Positions 8,651 through 17,957 are shown, numbered from the stretch's first letter. The stretch is DNA of 61,003 bases from Oscillospiraceae bacterium (GCA_016282135.1 JAEEKA010000052.1:1-61003); one strand, 5' to 3'. The notes: generated by a model from the sequence alone, not told the origin. Numbers and translations are program-made.

Positions 8651-8730
8651 CAAGGGACAAACAAATTTGTGTTTCAAACTGCAAGTTGAAACACTCCGAA
8701 AATTGTCAACTGTCACTTGTCAATTCAATC
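8642..8730. repeat. Heptad-repeat inverted element B
   Basis: The left arm starts at the ecfA1 stop codon (AATTGACAAGGGACA at 8645-8659). The right arm TGTCACTTGTCAATT (8711-8725) is its reverse complement at 14 of 15 positions. The right arm is built of TGTCA words 7 bases apart. A small hairpin GTTTCAA/TTGAAAC sits in the middle. The element ends just before the ecfA2 AGGAGG. Confidence 0.78.
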
Positions 8731-8744
8731 AGGAGGATACCGTT

Positions 8745-9614
8745 TTGGACCCTACCCCTATCATTGAAGTCAGGGACTTAACCCACACCTACAGTGCCGG
8801 TACGCCCTTTGAGCATACCGCCATTGAACATATCAATCTCGCCTTCCGCCCCGGAGAGCTGGTGGGCATCATCGGCCACACCGGGTCCGGGAAGTCCACT
8901 CTGATCCAGCACCTGAACGGCCTGCTGAAACCCACTTCCGGCAAGGTGCTGTTCCAGGGGGAGGACATTTGGAAGGACAAGAAGTTCACCCACTCCATCC
9001 GCGGAAGAGTGGGGCTGGTTTTCCAGTACCCGGAATACCAGCTCTTCGAGGAGACCTGCTGGAAGGACATCGCCTTCGGCCCCAAAAACCAGGGCGTTAC
9101 CGGCGACGAGCTGGACGCCCGGGTTCGCCGGGCGGCGGGCTTTGTGGGCATCAGCGAGGATTTGCTGGAAAAATCCCCCTTTGATCTCTCCGGCGGCCAG
9201 AAGCGGCGCGTGGCCATTGCCGGCGTTATCGCCATGGAGCCGGACGTACTGATTCTGGACGAACCCACCGCAGGGCTGGACGCTGCAGGCCGGGATTCTA
9301 TCCTGGAAAACATCAAGGCCTATCAGCAGGCCCAGAACGCCGCCGTCATCATGGTCAGCCACTCCATGGAGGAGGTAGCGGATCTCTGCTCCCGGCTGGT
9401 GGTCATGAACCACGGGGCAGTCGCCATGGACGATACTCCCGCCGGTGTCTTTACCCGTGCGGACGAACTGACCGAAATGGGGCTTTCCGTACCCCAGGTC
9501 ACCTCGGTTTTCGCCCGGCTCCGGGCCATGGGCGTGAACGTGCCCCCGGACGTGTATACGGTGCGCTATGCCGTGGCCCGTCTGCTGGAGCGGAAGGAGG
9601 GCCGGTCATGCTGA
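8745..9614 (+). CDS. ecfA2: Energy-coupling factor transporter ATPase EcfA2
   Basis: The 289-residue ABC ATPase has Walker A GHTGSGKST, the Q-loop LVFQYPEYQLFEETCWKDI characteristic of EcfA2, signature LSGGQKRR, Walker B VLILDEPTAGLD and an SHSMEE H-loop. I choose the TTG at 8745 because AGGAGG lies 8 bases upstream (8731-8736); an in-frame ATG at 8667 would place the N-terminus inside the repeat array. It overlaps ecfT by 7 bases, implying translational coupling. With EcfA1 it forms the ATPase heterodimer of the vitamin transporter. Confidence 0.93.
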   Translation: MDPTPIIEVRDLTHTYSAGTPFEHTAIEHINLAFRPGELVGIIGHTGSGKSTLIQHLNGLLKPTSGKVLFQGEDIWKDKKFTHSIRGRVGLVFQYPEYQLFEETCWKDIAFGPKNQGVTGDELDARVRRAAGFVGISEDLLEKSPFDLSGGQKRRVAIAGVIAMEPDVLILDEPTAGLDAAGRDSILENIKAYQQAQNAAVIMVSHSMEEVADLCSRLVVMNHGAVAMDDTPAGVFTRADELTEMGLSVPQVTSVFARLRAMGVNVPPDVYTVRYAVARLLERKEGRSC

Positions 9615-10414
9615 AGGACATTACCCTGGGCCAGTACTTCCCCGGCAAAACGGTAGTCCACCGCTTGGACCCCCGGACGAAGCTGCTGCTGCTCATCGTC
9701 TACATCGTCGCCCTCTTCCTGGCAAAGTCCTGGTACTCCTACGCACTGGTTCTGGCCTTTCTGACCGGGGTGACCCTGCTGGGAAAAATTCCCTTCAAGG
9801 CCATGACCAAGGGCCTCAAGCCCATGCTGATCTTTATTATCTTTACCGCCCTGCTGAACCTGTTCTACACCAAGGGCGGAACTCTGCTGGTGGACTGGTG
9901 GATCTTTGAGATCTGGTCCGACGGCGTCCGCACTGCATTCTTTATGGTCTTGCGGATCATGATGCTGATTTGCGGCACCTTTCTGCTGACCTACACCACC
10001 TCCCCCATCGCCCTGACCGACGCCCTGGAACGGCTCCTGAGTCCCCTGAAAAAGATTCACGTTCCGGTACACGAGCTGGCGATGATGATGTCCATTGCCC
10101 TGCGCTTTATCCCCACGCTGATCGAGGAGACCGACAAAATCATCTCCGCCCAGAAGGCCAGGGGCGCCGACTTTGAGACCGGCAGCATCATTCGCCGGGC
10201 CAAAGCCCTGATCCCGATCCTGGTTCCCCTCTTTGTCAGCGCCTTCCGCCGGGCCGACGAGCTGGCCACGGCCATGGAGTGCCGCTGCTACCACGGCGGC
10301 GACGGTCGGACAAGGCTCAAGGTCCTGCGCTACGCCGGCATCGACCTGCTTGCTTTCCTCGTGGGCGCAGCCCTGCTGGCAGGGGTCATCGTTTTACGAC
10401 GCTTTGGCTTGTGA
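9608..10414 (+). CDS. ecfT: Energy-coupling factor transporter membrane protein EcfT
   Basis: The 268-residue protein has about five membrane helices (KLLLLIVYIVALFLA, YALVLAFLTGVTLL, PMLIFIIFTALLNLFY, and others). Its C-terminal coupling helices carry the two ARG-type motifs (AQKARGAD and SAFRRADELATAMECRCY) that bind the ATPases. It is the scaffold linking EcfA1/EcfA2 to S components. The ATG at 9608 overlaps the ecfA2 stop. The stop is followed by heptad element C, which separates it from truA. Confidence 0.95.
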   Translation: MLKDITLGQYFPGKTVVHRLDPRTKLLLLIVYIVALFLAKSWYSYALVLAFLTGVTLLGKIPFKAMTKGLKPMLIFIIFTALLNLFYTKGGTLLVDWWIFEIWSDGVRTAFFMVLRIMMLICGTFLLTYTTSPIALTDALERLLSPLKKIHVPVHELAMMMSIALRFIPTLIEETDKIISAQKARGADFETGSIIRRAKALIPILVPLFVSAFRRADELATAMECRCYHGGDGRTRLKVLRYAGIDLLAFLVGAALLAGVIVLRRFGL

Positions 10415-10497
10415 ATGTAAAAAGTAAGAGGGAAAAAGCAAGAATTTAAAATTCTTCTTCCTTCTTACATCTTACTTCTTACCTCTTACTTCTTCCT
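10415..10497. repeat. Heptad-repeat inverted element C
   Basis: Left arm units GTAAAAA, GTAAGAG, GGAAAAA, GCAAGAA (10417-10444) are followed by a TTTAAA centre. The right arm repeats TTCTTAC-type words, with a C at 10468, 10475, 10482, 10489 and 10496. Every step is 7 bases. The array reaches to within 3 bases of the truA ATG and leaves no recognisable ribosome-binding site. Confidence 0.82.
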
Positions 10498-10498
10498 T

Positions 10499-11263
10499 AT
10501 GAAAAATATTGCTTTGATTTTGAAATATGAGGGCTCCGCCTACCACGGCTGGCAGGTGCAGAAAAACGCCGTCTCCGTAGCGGCCACTATGGAAAAGGCC
10601 ATCGCCATGGTGGTAGGCCACCCGGTCCACGTCACCGGCTGCGGCCGCACCGACGCAGGCGTCCACGCCCGGCGCTATGTGGCGAATTTTCGCACCGACT
10701 CCGCCATCCCCGTGGATCGGCTTCCCTACGCTCTGAACACGCACCTGCCGGAGGACATTGTGGTTTCCGACGCCTTCGAGGTCCACGAGGGCTTCAACGC
10801 CATCGGCTCCTGCGTGAGGAAGGAATATACCTACCTGATCTACAATTCCCGGATCCGGGACCCATTTTATGTCAACCGCGCCTGGTTCTACCCCAAGCAT
10901 TTGGATGAGAGCATCATGCAGCGGGCGGCGGACTGCTTTGTGGGGACCCACGATTTCGCCGCAGTTCGCTCCGTGGGAACGGATGTAAAATCCACCGTGC
11001 GGACGGTGTATCACTACGAGGTGGAGCGGGATGGGGATTTGATCTCCTGCCGAATCTGCGCCAACGGCTTCCTGTACAACATGGCCCGGGCCATGGTGGG
11101 CACCGCGGTCTACGCAGCAGAGGGGAAGTTTCCCCCCGAGGCCGTTGCGGACATTCTGGCCGGGAAAAACCGCACCGCCGCCGGGCCCACGGCTCCCCCG
11201 GGAGGCCTGTATATGACCCGGCTGTGGTATGACGACGGAAAGGCGGTATTTCACGTTGAATAA
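10499..11263 (+). CDS. truA: tRNA pseudouridine(38-40) synthase TruA
   Basis: The 254-residue enzyme converts uridines 38-40 of the tRNA anticodon arm to pseudouridine. The start MKNIALILKYEGSAYHGWQVQ is a typical TruA N-terminus and GCGRTDAGVHARRYVANF contains the catalytic Asp. The C-terminal GFLYNMARAMVGT and GPTAPPGGLYM motifs are also canonical. No Shine-Dalgarno sequence is visible because repeat element C directly abuts the ATG, so translation may be inefficient or coupled in another way. It follows ecfT as in many Firmicutes and overlaps the next gene. Confidence 0.96.
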   Translation: MKNIALILKYEGSAYHGWQVQKNAVSVAATMEKAIAMVVGHPVHVTGCGRTDAGVHARRYVANFRTDSAIPVDRLPYALNTHLPEDIVVSDAFEVHEGFNAIGSCVRKEYTYLIYNSRIRDPFYVNRAWFYPKHLDESIMQRAADCFVGTHDFAAVRSVGTDVKSTVRTVYHYEVERDGDLISCRICANGFLYNMARAMVGTAVYAAEGKFPPEAVADILAGKNRTAAGPTAPPGGLYMTRLWYDDGKAVFHVE

Positions 11264-12440
11264 TTCTGATCTGACCGCTTCCAAGGCCACGCCCCGAAGG
11301 AGCAGGATCCTTCGCCGGGTCATTCTGGTCCTGGCGGTGCTGGTCGCCTTGCTCGCCGCCCTGTATCTGGTGCTCCCCAAGCTGTTCAACCTGGACGGTG
11401 TAGTGCGGTTTTTCCGCTACATGGGCCTGCGGGACAAGGAGAGCTATGGCCGCATCAGCTATGAAAGCGGCGCCGGAACCGTTTACGCGGCCTTTGACGA
11501 CGGACTGCTGGTCGGCACCGAAAACGGCGTTGCCCTCTTCTCCCTGGACGGAGAGCAGAAGGTGCTGATTCAGGGCTCTTTGCCTGCTCCGATCCTGCGT
11601 GCCGGCGGAGATGTGGCCCTGGTTTTCAGTCCGGGCAGCTCCTATGCCGCTGCTGTCGGAACCGGCGGAACGGTTTTGATAGACGGCGCCATCCCCGGCA
11701 CCTATCTCAACGCCGACGTCAGCTTCGACGGGTACACCGCGTTCATTACCGCCGAAAGCGGCTACAAATCCGTGGCCACGGTGCTCAACCCCGGCCAGGA
11801 GGCCATGTATCGTTTCTCCTCCCGAACCCGCTATCTCAATGCCTGCGCCGTATCGGAACAGGGGGAGCTTCTGGCGGTGGCCCGGCTGGAGGAAGCAGAC
11901 GGCGTTTATCGCTCCGGCATTACCATCCTCCGCACGGATCTTCCCCTCACCGATCTGGAGCAGGACAGCGCCGAAACAGCCCGGCTGGACCTGGGGAATC
12001 AGGTGGTCTATGCGCTGCACTTCCTGGACCAGACCCATTTGATGGCCGTGGCTCAAAATGAGATCGTCTTTCTCAATTCCAAAGGCGAGCGCCTGAATTC
12101 TCTGTCCATGCGGGAAGGTCAACTGGCGGATTATGCCGTCAGCGCGGAGGGCTGGCTGATTCTTGCCCTGGAGCAGAACGGCGGCGGCTGCCGCATCCTG
12201 ACGCTGGACTCCTCCGGCGAGACTCTTGGGGAATTGGATCTGCCGGACCGGGTCCGATCCGTCTCCGCGGCGGAAAAATACGCCGCTGTCCTGACCGAAA
12301 CATATTTACAGACCTTTGACCGCCGACTGAATCCCTTTGACCGCTCCTGGGACGTGCTCTCCGCCACCCGGTGCATCGCCCGCCCCGACGGTACCGTGCT
12401 GCTGGCCGGCAACGGCGGAACAAAGCTGTTTATCCCATAA
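11256..12440 (+). CDS. Membrane-anchored beta-propeller-like protein (DUF5711-like)
   Basis: The product of about 394 residues has a basic N-terminus (RRSRILRR), one membrane helix (VILVLAVLVALLAALYLVL) and a long extracellular part with repeated blades (GTVYAAFDDGLLVGTENGVALFSLDGE, AALFIDGAIPG-like turns, GTVLLAGNGGTKLFIP). This matches the architecture of DUF5711 proteins of Clostridia; function unknown. I prefer the TTG at 11256 (AAAGGCGG about 8 bases upstream, 8-base overlap with truA) over the ATG at 11229, which would overlap truA by 35 bases. Likely co-transcribed with truA. Confidence 0.7.
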   Translation: MNNSDLTASKATPRRSRILRRVILVLAVLVALLAALYLVLPKLFNLDGVVRFFRYMGLRDKESYGRISYESGAGTVYAAFDDGLLVGTENGVALFSLDGEQKVLIQGSLPAPILRAGGDVALVFSPGSSYAAAVGTGGTVLIDGAIPGTYLNADVSFDGYTAFITAESGYKSVATVLNPGQEAMYRFSSRTRYLNACAVSEQGELLAVARLEEADGVYRSGITILRTDLPLTDLEQDSAETARLDLGNQVVYALHFLDQTHLMAVAQNEIVFLNSKGERLNSLSMREGQLADYAVSAEGWLILALEQNGGGCRILTLDSSGETLGELDLPDRVRSVSAAEKYAAVLTETYLQTFDRRLNPFDRSWDVLSATRCIARPDGTVLLAGNGGTKLFIP

Positions 12441-12495
12441 AATTCGGGGCATCCGCCCCGTTCCGAAATCCTCTTTGAAGGGAGACAACACATTG

Positions 12496-14793
12496 ATGAG
12501 ACCGACCCTCTGCAGCCGCTGCAACAAAAACGTGGCTGTGATCTTTATCACAAAAATTGAAAACGGAAAATCCACCAACGAGGGACTCTGCCTGAAATGC
12601 GCCAAGGACCTGGGCATCAAGCAGGTGGACGACATGGTGAAGCAGATGGGCATTTCCGACGAGGACCTGGAGAATCTCTCCGGCGAAATGATGTCCATGC
12701 TGGGCGGCAACCCCGACGCAGACACGCCGGAGGACGATCCCGATGGCCAGACTGCCACCTTCCCCTTCCTGAACCGGCTCTTCGGCGGCCTGGCCGGCCA
12801 GGGCGGCAATATGCCCGCGCCACGGCAGGAGTCCCCCAAGGGCTCCGTGCCCCCTGCCCAGCCGCCGAAAAAGAAGCACAAGTTCCTGGACAGCTACTGC
12901 CTGGATCTGACCCAGCGGGCCCGGGAGGGCAAGCTGGACCGGATCGTGGGCCGGGAGGAGGAGACTGAGCGGGTTATCCAGATCCTTAACCGCCGGCAGA
13001 AGAACAATCCCTGCCTGATCGGCGAGCCCGGCGTGGGCAAAACTGCCATCGCCGAGGGCTTGGCCCAGCGGATTGTGGCGGGCAACGTGCCCTTCAAACT
13101 CAAGGACAAGGAGGTCTTCCTGCTGGACATGACCGCCATGGTGGCGGGCACCCAGTTCCGGGGCCAGTTCGAGAGCCGCATGAAGAACCTGATCACCGAG
13201 ATCAAGGCCTGCGGCAATATCATCCTGGTCATCGACGAGGTGCACAATCTGGTGGGCGCAGGCGACGCCGAGGGGTCCATGAACGCGGCCAACATCCTCA
13301 AGCCCGCCCTCTCCCGGGGGGAGGTTCAGGTGGTGGGCGCCACCACCTTCAAGGAGTACCGGAAATACATTGAGAAGGACTCCGCCCTGGAGCGCCGCTT
13401 CCAGCCCGTCACGGTGAACGAGCCCACCATCGAGCAGTCCATCGCCATCATCAAAGGCATCGCCGGCTACTACGAGCAGTATCACGGGGTGGAAATCTCC
13501 CCCGAGATTGCCCGGCAGACCGTCCTGCTCTCGGAGCGCTATATCACCGACCGTTATCTGCCGGACAAGGCCATCGACCTGCTGGACGAGGCCTGCTCCG
13601 ACGAAAACCTCCGCAATCCCATCATCAACGAGCTGGCCTCCACCTCCAAGGACCTGGCAGACGTGGAGTTTGAGCTGAAGATGCTCACGGAAAAGGACGA
13701 GGAGAAAACCCCCGAGGACTATGAGCGGATCGCCACCCTGCGGTCCAAATCCATGCAGTTGGGCGAAAAAATCGCCGATCTGGAAGCCAGGCCCAAGCCC
13801 AGGCTGACCATGGAGAACCTGGCCCGGGTCATTGAGCTCTGGACCAAGATCCCCGCCGCCAAGATTCAGGCCCAGGAGTACGAACAGCTTCGCAGCCTGG
13901 AGGCCAACCTGAAAAAGCACGTGGTGGGTCAGGACGAGGCCATTGCCGCCATCTGCTCCGCCATCCGCCGGAGCCGGGCGGGCATCAGCCCTAAGAAGCG
14001 GCCGGTCTCCTTTATCTTCGTGGGCGCCACCGGCGTGGGCAAGACCGAGTTGGTGAAGCGGCTGGCAGACGAGCTCTTTGAGTCCGTGGAATCTCTGGTG
14101 CGGCTGGATATGTCCGAATATATGGAGAAGCACTCCGTCTCCAAGATCATCGGCTCCCCTCCGGGCTACGTGGGCTATGACGAGGCCGGACAGCTCACGG
14201 AGAAGATCCGCCGGAAGCCCTATTCCGTCATCCTCTTCGACGAGATCGAGAAGGCCCATCCCGACGTGCTGAACATTCTCCTGCAAATTCTGGACGACGG
14301 CCGAATCACCGACGCCCAGGGGCGGCTGGTGAACTTTGAGAACACCATCATCGTCATGACCTCCAACGCAGGCTCCGACCGGAAGGACGGCTCCGTGGGC
14401 TTCGGCAAGAGTCTCACCGAGCAGACCAAGGACAAGGCCATGAAGGCCCTGGGTGAGTTCCTCCGGCCCGAGTTTATCAACCGGGTGGACGAGATCGTCT
14501 GCTTCAACAAGCTCTCCGAGGCCAACTTCCGGGACATCGCCGTCATTATGCTGAACGAGCTGAAGACGGGCCTGGAGGATCACGGCATCGCCCTGGGCTG
14601 GGACGATTCCGTCCTGGATTACCTCACCACAAAGTCCTACTCCGTCCAGTACGGGGCGAGAAATCTCCGGCGCACCATCGAGAAGGAAATCGAGAACCCC
14701 ATCGCGGAGAAGATCATCGACAGCTTCCAGGAGCCCATCCGGATCATTCATTTGTCTGCCGATGAAAGCTCCATCCAGGTCAGCGCCAAGTGA
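12496..14793 (+). CDS. ClpE-like AAA+ protease ATPase subunit with N-terminal zinc finger
   Basis: The 765-residue Hsp100 unfoldase begins with a four-cysteine zinc finger (LCSRCNK...CLKCAK, residues 5-36) as in ClpE, in place of the usual Clp-N repeats. NBD1 has GEPGVGKTA and VIDEVHNLVGAG; a coiled middle region follows (about 390-460); NBD2 has GATGVGKTE, LFDEIEKAHPDV and the C-terminal VQYGARNLRRTIEKEIENP. A typical ClpP-binding loop is not obvious by eye. ATG at 12496 follows GAAGGGAGACAACACA; TTG at 12493 is an alternative. It overlaps the next gene by four bases (GTGA). It probably unfolds damaged or regulatory proteins for ClpP; no CIRCE or CtsR box is evident upstream. Confidence 0.9.
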   Translation: MRPTLCSRCNKNVAVIFITKIENGKSTNEGLCLKCAKDLGIKQVDDMVKQMGISDEDLENLSGEMMSMLGGNPDADTPEDDPDGQTATFPFLNRLFGGLAGQGGNMPAPRQESPKGSVPPAQPPKKKHKFLDSYCLDLTQRAREGKLDRIVGREEETERVIQILNRRQKNNPCLIGEPGVGKTAIAEGLAQRIVAGNVPFKLKDKEVFLLDMTAMVAGTQFRGQFESRMKNLITEIKACGNIILVIDEVHNLVGAGDAEGSMNAANILKPALSRGEVQVVGATTFKEYRKYIEKDSALERRFQPVTVNEPTIEQSIAIIKGIAGYYEQYHGVEISPEIARQTVLLSERYITDRYLPDKAIDLLDEACSDENLRNPIINELASTSKDLADVEFELKMLTEKDEEKTPEDYERIATLRSKSMQLGEKIADLEARPKPRLTMENLARVIELWTKIPAAKIQAQEYEQLRSLEANLKKHVVGQDEAIAAICSAIRRSRAGISPKKRPVSFIFVGATGVGKTELVKRLADELFESVESLVRLDMSEYMEKHSVSKIIGSPPGYVGYDEAGQLTEKIRRKPYSVILFDEIEKAHPDVLNILLQILDDGRITDAQGRLVNFENTIIVMTSNAGSDRKDGSVGFGKSLTEQTKDKAMKALGEFLRPEFINRVDEIVCFNKLSEANFRDIAVIMLNELKTGLEDHGIALGWDDSVLDYLTTKSYSVQYGARNLRRTIEKEIENPIAEKIIDSFQEPIRIIHLSADESSIQVSAK

Positions 14794-15299
14794 ACGCAAA
14801 GCATATCGCCTTGGGCGGCATTTTCGCCGCCCTCGCAGTGGTGATCCTGCTGCTGGGCGGGATCGTCCCCGCCGCCACCTATGTCTGCCCCATGCTGGCT
14901 TCCCTGCCGCTGGTGGTCCTGCTGGCGGAGCTGCCCAAAAAGCTCTGCCTGGGTTGGTACGCCGTGGTGGCCCTGCTGGGGGTCCTGTTCTGCCCGGACA
15001 AGGAAACCGCCTTTGTCTTCGTCTTTTTTGGCTGGTATCCCCTGGCAAAGCCCGGCCTGGACCGGCTGCCCAAGCCGCCCCGGCTGCTGTGCAAGCTGCT
15101 GATTTTTATCCTCTCCACCGCCGCCCTCTATGCCCTGCTGATTCTGGTCTTCCAACTGGAGGCCCTGGTCCGGGAAGCCAAGGAGACCGGCCTGATCATG
15201 CTGATTGTCCTCCTTGTGTTGGGCAACGTAAGCTTCCTGTGCTTTGACCTCCTGCTGGCAAGACTGACAGTACTGTATCGAATGAAAAGAAAGAAGTGA
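14790..15299 (+). CDS. Small integral membrane protein of unknown function
   Basis: The 169-residue protein has about five hydrophobic helices (ALGGIFAALAVVILLLGGIVP, MLASLPLVVLLAELP, WYAVVALLGVLFC, LLIFILSTAALYALLILVF, LIMLIVLLVLGNVSFLCF) and a basic tail RMKRKK. The topology resembles ECF S components, but no ligand-specific motif is seen. GTG start at 14790 overlaps the clp stop (GTGA), so expression is coupled to the unfoldase. Function unknown. Confidence 0.65.
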   Translation: MNAKHIALGGIFAALAVVILLLGGIVPAATYVCPMLASLPLVVLLAELPKKLCLGWYAVVALLGVLFCPDKETAFVFVFFGWYPLAKPGLDRLPKPPRLLCKLLIFILSTAALYALLILVFQLEALVREAKETGLIMLIVLLVLGNVSFLCFDLLLARLTVLYRMKRKK

Positions 15300-15320
15300 G
15301 CTCGACGCTCACTTCTTTCT
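15288..15320. terminator. Bidirectional terminator
   Basis: A perfect 14-base-pair stem (15288-15301 with 15307-15320) lies between converging genes and contains the stop codon of the upstream membrane protein. AAAG/CTTT flanks suit both directions. Confidence 0.8.
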
Positions 15321-15330
15321 CTTTATGCGC

Positions 15331-16635
15331 TCAAAGCTCCCGGATCTGTTTGTTAAACAGCAGCAGCAGGGCGGTGACGGTGAATCCCAGGGAGCAGAAG
15401 GAGAGCAGCAGCGTACTTCCCTGGGTCTCCAGGATTGCGCCGGCCAGGACGGAGGCAATGGGGATCATGCCCTGGGAGCCGATGCTGATGATGCTGTTGA
15501 CCTTGCTGAGCTTGTCCTTATCCACCACCCGCATGATGGTAGTGCTGATGGGGATGTTAATAAAGGAGAGCAGCGCCCCCAAAACAAGGCAGAACAGGCA
15601 GAAGGCGATCAAAAACCCGTTGAGGGAAGCCCCGCGGTCCACCAGCAGCCAAAAGCAGACAGTAAAAGCAATCATCAGGGCGGCGGTGGCGCAAAGCCTG
15701 CGGGCAGTTTTCGCCCCGCATTTCTCTTCCTGGGCTCGGGCGCTGAGAATCGCGGCGCCCAGCAGGGCGCTGAGCCCGCAGCAAACGGTAAACACGGAGG
15801 ACCAGAGCTCCGGCGTCAGAAGATGATCCAGCAGATAGGACGGCGCGGAAGCCAAATTCGTTTTGACGAAGTAGGGCAGGAAATTCCCCGTTACCGGCGC
15901 AAAGAAGAAATTGATGAACAGAATCGCTCCCAGCAGGGCCAGAATCGCCTTTTTCGTTTTCAGGTAACGGATTCCTTCCCCCATGTCCCGGACGGCCAGC
16001 TTCAGCGTCAGGCGCTCATGGGGCTTGTGGTGCTCAAAGCGGATCAGCATTTCAGAGACGCCGGAGGCCACGTAGCAAATACCCACCACCATGAAAAGCA
16101 GGGTAATCGGCAGGGCCGCGTACAAAATCCCGGCCAGGATGATGCCAAGGATGCTTTCCAGAGAGCTTTTCATGGAAAAATACGCATTTGCCTGCTGCAG
16201 CTTCTCTTCCTCCACGATGTGCGGAAGCAGGGCGCCGGAGGCAGGAGTAAATATTCCGCTGACGCCGTTGCCCAATATGCCTGCCGCAAACAGAATCACA
16301 AGCTGCGCCTTGTTCTGCGGGAACAGCAGCAGGAGGGCCGTGGCCAGCAGAATGATGCCGCCCTTTCCGTAGTCACAGATGTACATGATCTTCGCTTTGT
16401 TGAAATTGTCTCCCAGGATGCCGCCCACCGGCGTAAAAATCAGCAGCGACACCCCGCAAAGCGCCAGATACAGGCCCTGCAGAAAGGCGTTGTTATCTGT
16501 GATTTCCAGGATGTAAAAGCCCACGGCAAAGCTGTAGAGCAGCGCGCCCAGCTCCGACACCAAAGCGCCGAAAAAGACCAGGCGAAAATTTCGGTTGCGG
16601 AAAACATTTCCCGTCTTTTGCAAATCAGTTCCCAT
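15331..16635 (-). CDS. MFS transporter (drug-efflux-like)
   Basis: The 434-residue protein has about 12 membrane helices. The N-terminus NVFRNRNFRLVFFGALVSELG and the first-loop motif PVGGILGDNFNKAKIMYICDYG match the MFS_3/enterobactin-exporter-like branch of the major facilitator superfamily. It should export a small molecule by proton antiport; substrate unknown. Its ATG overlaps the end of the upstream regulator gene by 11 bases, so the two are co-expressed. Confidence 0.85.
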   Translation of the reverse strand: MGTDLQKTGNVFRNRNFRLVFFGALVSELGALLYSFAVGFYILEITDNNAFLQGLYLALCGVSLLIFTPVGGILGDNFNKAKIMYICDYGKGGIILLATALLLLFPQNKAQLVILFAAGILGNGVSGIFTPASGALLPHIVEEEKLQQANAYFSMKSSLESILGIILAGILYAALPITLLFMVVGICYVASGVSEMLIRFEHHKPHERLTLKLAVRDMGEGIRYLKTKKAILALLGAILFINFFFAPVTGNFLPYFVKTNLASAPSYLLDHLLTPELWSSVFTVCCGLSALLGAAILSARAQEEKCGAKTARRLCATAALMIAFTVCFWLLVDRGASLNGFLIAFCLFCLVLGALLSFINIPISTTIMRVVDKDKLSKVNSIISIGSQGMIPIASVLAGAILETQGSTLLLSFCSLGFTVTALLLLFNKQIREL

Positions 16636-17701
16636 GTTCTGAAATCTCCTTCCACTGTTCGGTAAACGCCGGATCGTTCAGCAGCTTGAGCAGGTTGGCA
16701 ATCCCGTCCGCCGCCGTGGCGCCGAAAATGTCAAAGACCACCCTTCGCTCCGTCTGATCGGTAAAGCGCACTGCGTCCATGGTGTATTCCGGCATGGAAT
16801 CAAAGCGGCGGGCCACGTCCCTGGCTGCAACCAGGCTATCGACAGCTTCCGCTTTCATTCCGGTCTTGCCCTGCACATAGCCCCGCACAACCAGCATTTC
16901 CCCATAGGTCTTTTCCAGAATATCCGACTTGTTCTCTGTCTTCAGTCCCGTCAGGAAGTCCATCCCCCATTTCGTAATGTCCAGGGCCGATTTCCAGTCT
17001 CCACGGGATCGAAAAACGAAAACATAGCCAAGCACCGCAGTGAGCAGGCTGGACAAGCCGTCCAGGAGCGCCTCCGACAAAAAAGCCGCCGCTTCCTTCG
17101 GCCGATTCATAACGGCCGCCAGGCAGAAGCCGATTTCACTGCTGAAAACGCCCCCCGCGTTGTTTTTCTTCAGGAACTCGACGCCCTTTTCCTTCTCTCC
17201 CAGCAGGAGCCAGACCATCGACAGATTTCCGCAGATGGTGGAATCACTGATCCTCGGATTCTCATTTTGCGGCAGCAGGGCCCTGGACTGCTCAAACAGC
17301 TCCAGCGCTCTCCTGAGCGTGACCGGGTCCTGGGCGCTGGCGCCAAAGGCCAGATACACCATAGCGCAGCAGTACACAGCCCGGAAAGAGTGGGGATACT
17401 TCCCCAGGGTCTTTTCCGCCTCGGAAAGGGCCGTCGGGTCCATGGTCGCGCAGTACGACTCCAGCCGATCCAGGGCCGCGTCCAGGCGGTTGTCCTTAAT
17501 TCGGTAGCCCAAGAGCACGTCCACCGAGGTATCAAAGAAGTCCGCCATTTCCACAAGCAGATTCAGCTCCGGCTGGGATTGGCCGGACTCCCATTTGTAG
17601 ACGGCGCCCACCGTCACCCCCAAAGCCTCCGCCAGCTTCTCCTGGGTCAGTTTCCGCTGCTTCCGAAACTGCCGGATGTTTTCAGAAAGCGACAACTGCA
17701 T
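16625..17701 (-). CDS. XRE-family transcriptional regulator with helical repeat domain
   Basis: The 358-residue protein starts with a Cro/C1 helix-turn-helix (LSENIRQFRKQRKLTQEKLAEALGVTVGAVYKWESGQSQPEL, residues 2-45) and continues with a long alpha-helical, TPR-like region. I choose ATG at 17701, 8 bases after AAGGAGG; the ATG at 17707 is only 2 bases from it. The following gene encodes an MFS exporter overlapping by 11 bases, so this is probably a sensor-regulator controlling efflux or signalling peptides. A TATAAT box (minus strand, 17730-17735) lies upstream without a good -35. Confidence 0.82.
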   Translation of the reverse strand: MQLSLSENIRQFRKQRKLTQEKLAEALGVTVGAVYKWESGQSQPELNLLVEMADFFDTSVDVLLGYRIKDNRLDAALDRLESYCATMDPTALSEAEKTLGKYPHSFRAVYCCAMVYLAFGASAQDPVTLRRALELFEQSRALLPQNENPRISDSTICGNLSMVWLLLGEKEKGVEFLKKNNAGGVFSSEIGFCLAAVMNRPKEAAAFLSEALLDGLSSLLTAVLGYVFVFRSRGDWKSALDITKWGMDFLTGLKTENKSDILEKTYGEMLVVRGYVQGKTGMKAEAVDSLVAARDVARRFDSMPEYTMDAVRFTDQTERRVVFDIFGATAADGIANLLKLLNDPAFTEQWKEISEHGN

Positions 17702-17820
17702 ACACATGTCCTCCTTTGCCTTTTTCCGTATTATACTTCGTTTTCCTCGAAAAAGGAAGACACTACCAATACGAAAATAATATTATTTTTTTTACTTACA
17801 GTATGGGTAACAAATAAAAT

Positions 17821-17870
17821 GCAGCGAAGTACGGATCCTCCGACTTCGCTGACGCTTCGCTCTGGATGAC
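17821..17870 (-). repeat. Interspersed GTCATCCAGAGCGAAGC-type repeat
   Basis: Read on the minus strand this begins GTCATCCAGAGCGAAGCG and continues to GGAGGATCC. It matches, from memory, a family of interspersed elements in many bacteria that are often mis-annotated as short proteins with a CHPERSE motif; here the translation contains CHPERSVSEVGGS. It is non-coding in this context. Confidence 0.6.
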
Positions 17871-17924
17871 AAACTTGGGACTGGTTCCGTGGCGCACAGT
17901 GCGCGCTGCTGCGGAGCCATGAAC

Positions 17925-17957
17925 TGCTGGCGGGCGGCCAATGGCCGCCCGCCAGCA
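17925..17957. repeat. GC-rich perfect hairpin
   Basis: A 15-base perfect inverted repeat (17925-17939 with 17943-17957) with an AAT loop. Its word GCGGGCGGCCA recurs at 18788-18798, suggesting both belong to one repeat family. Confidence 0.7.
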
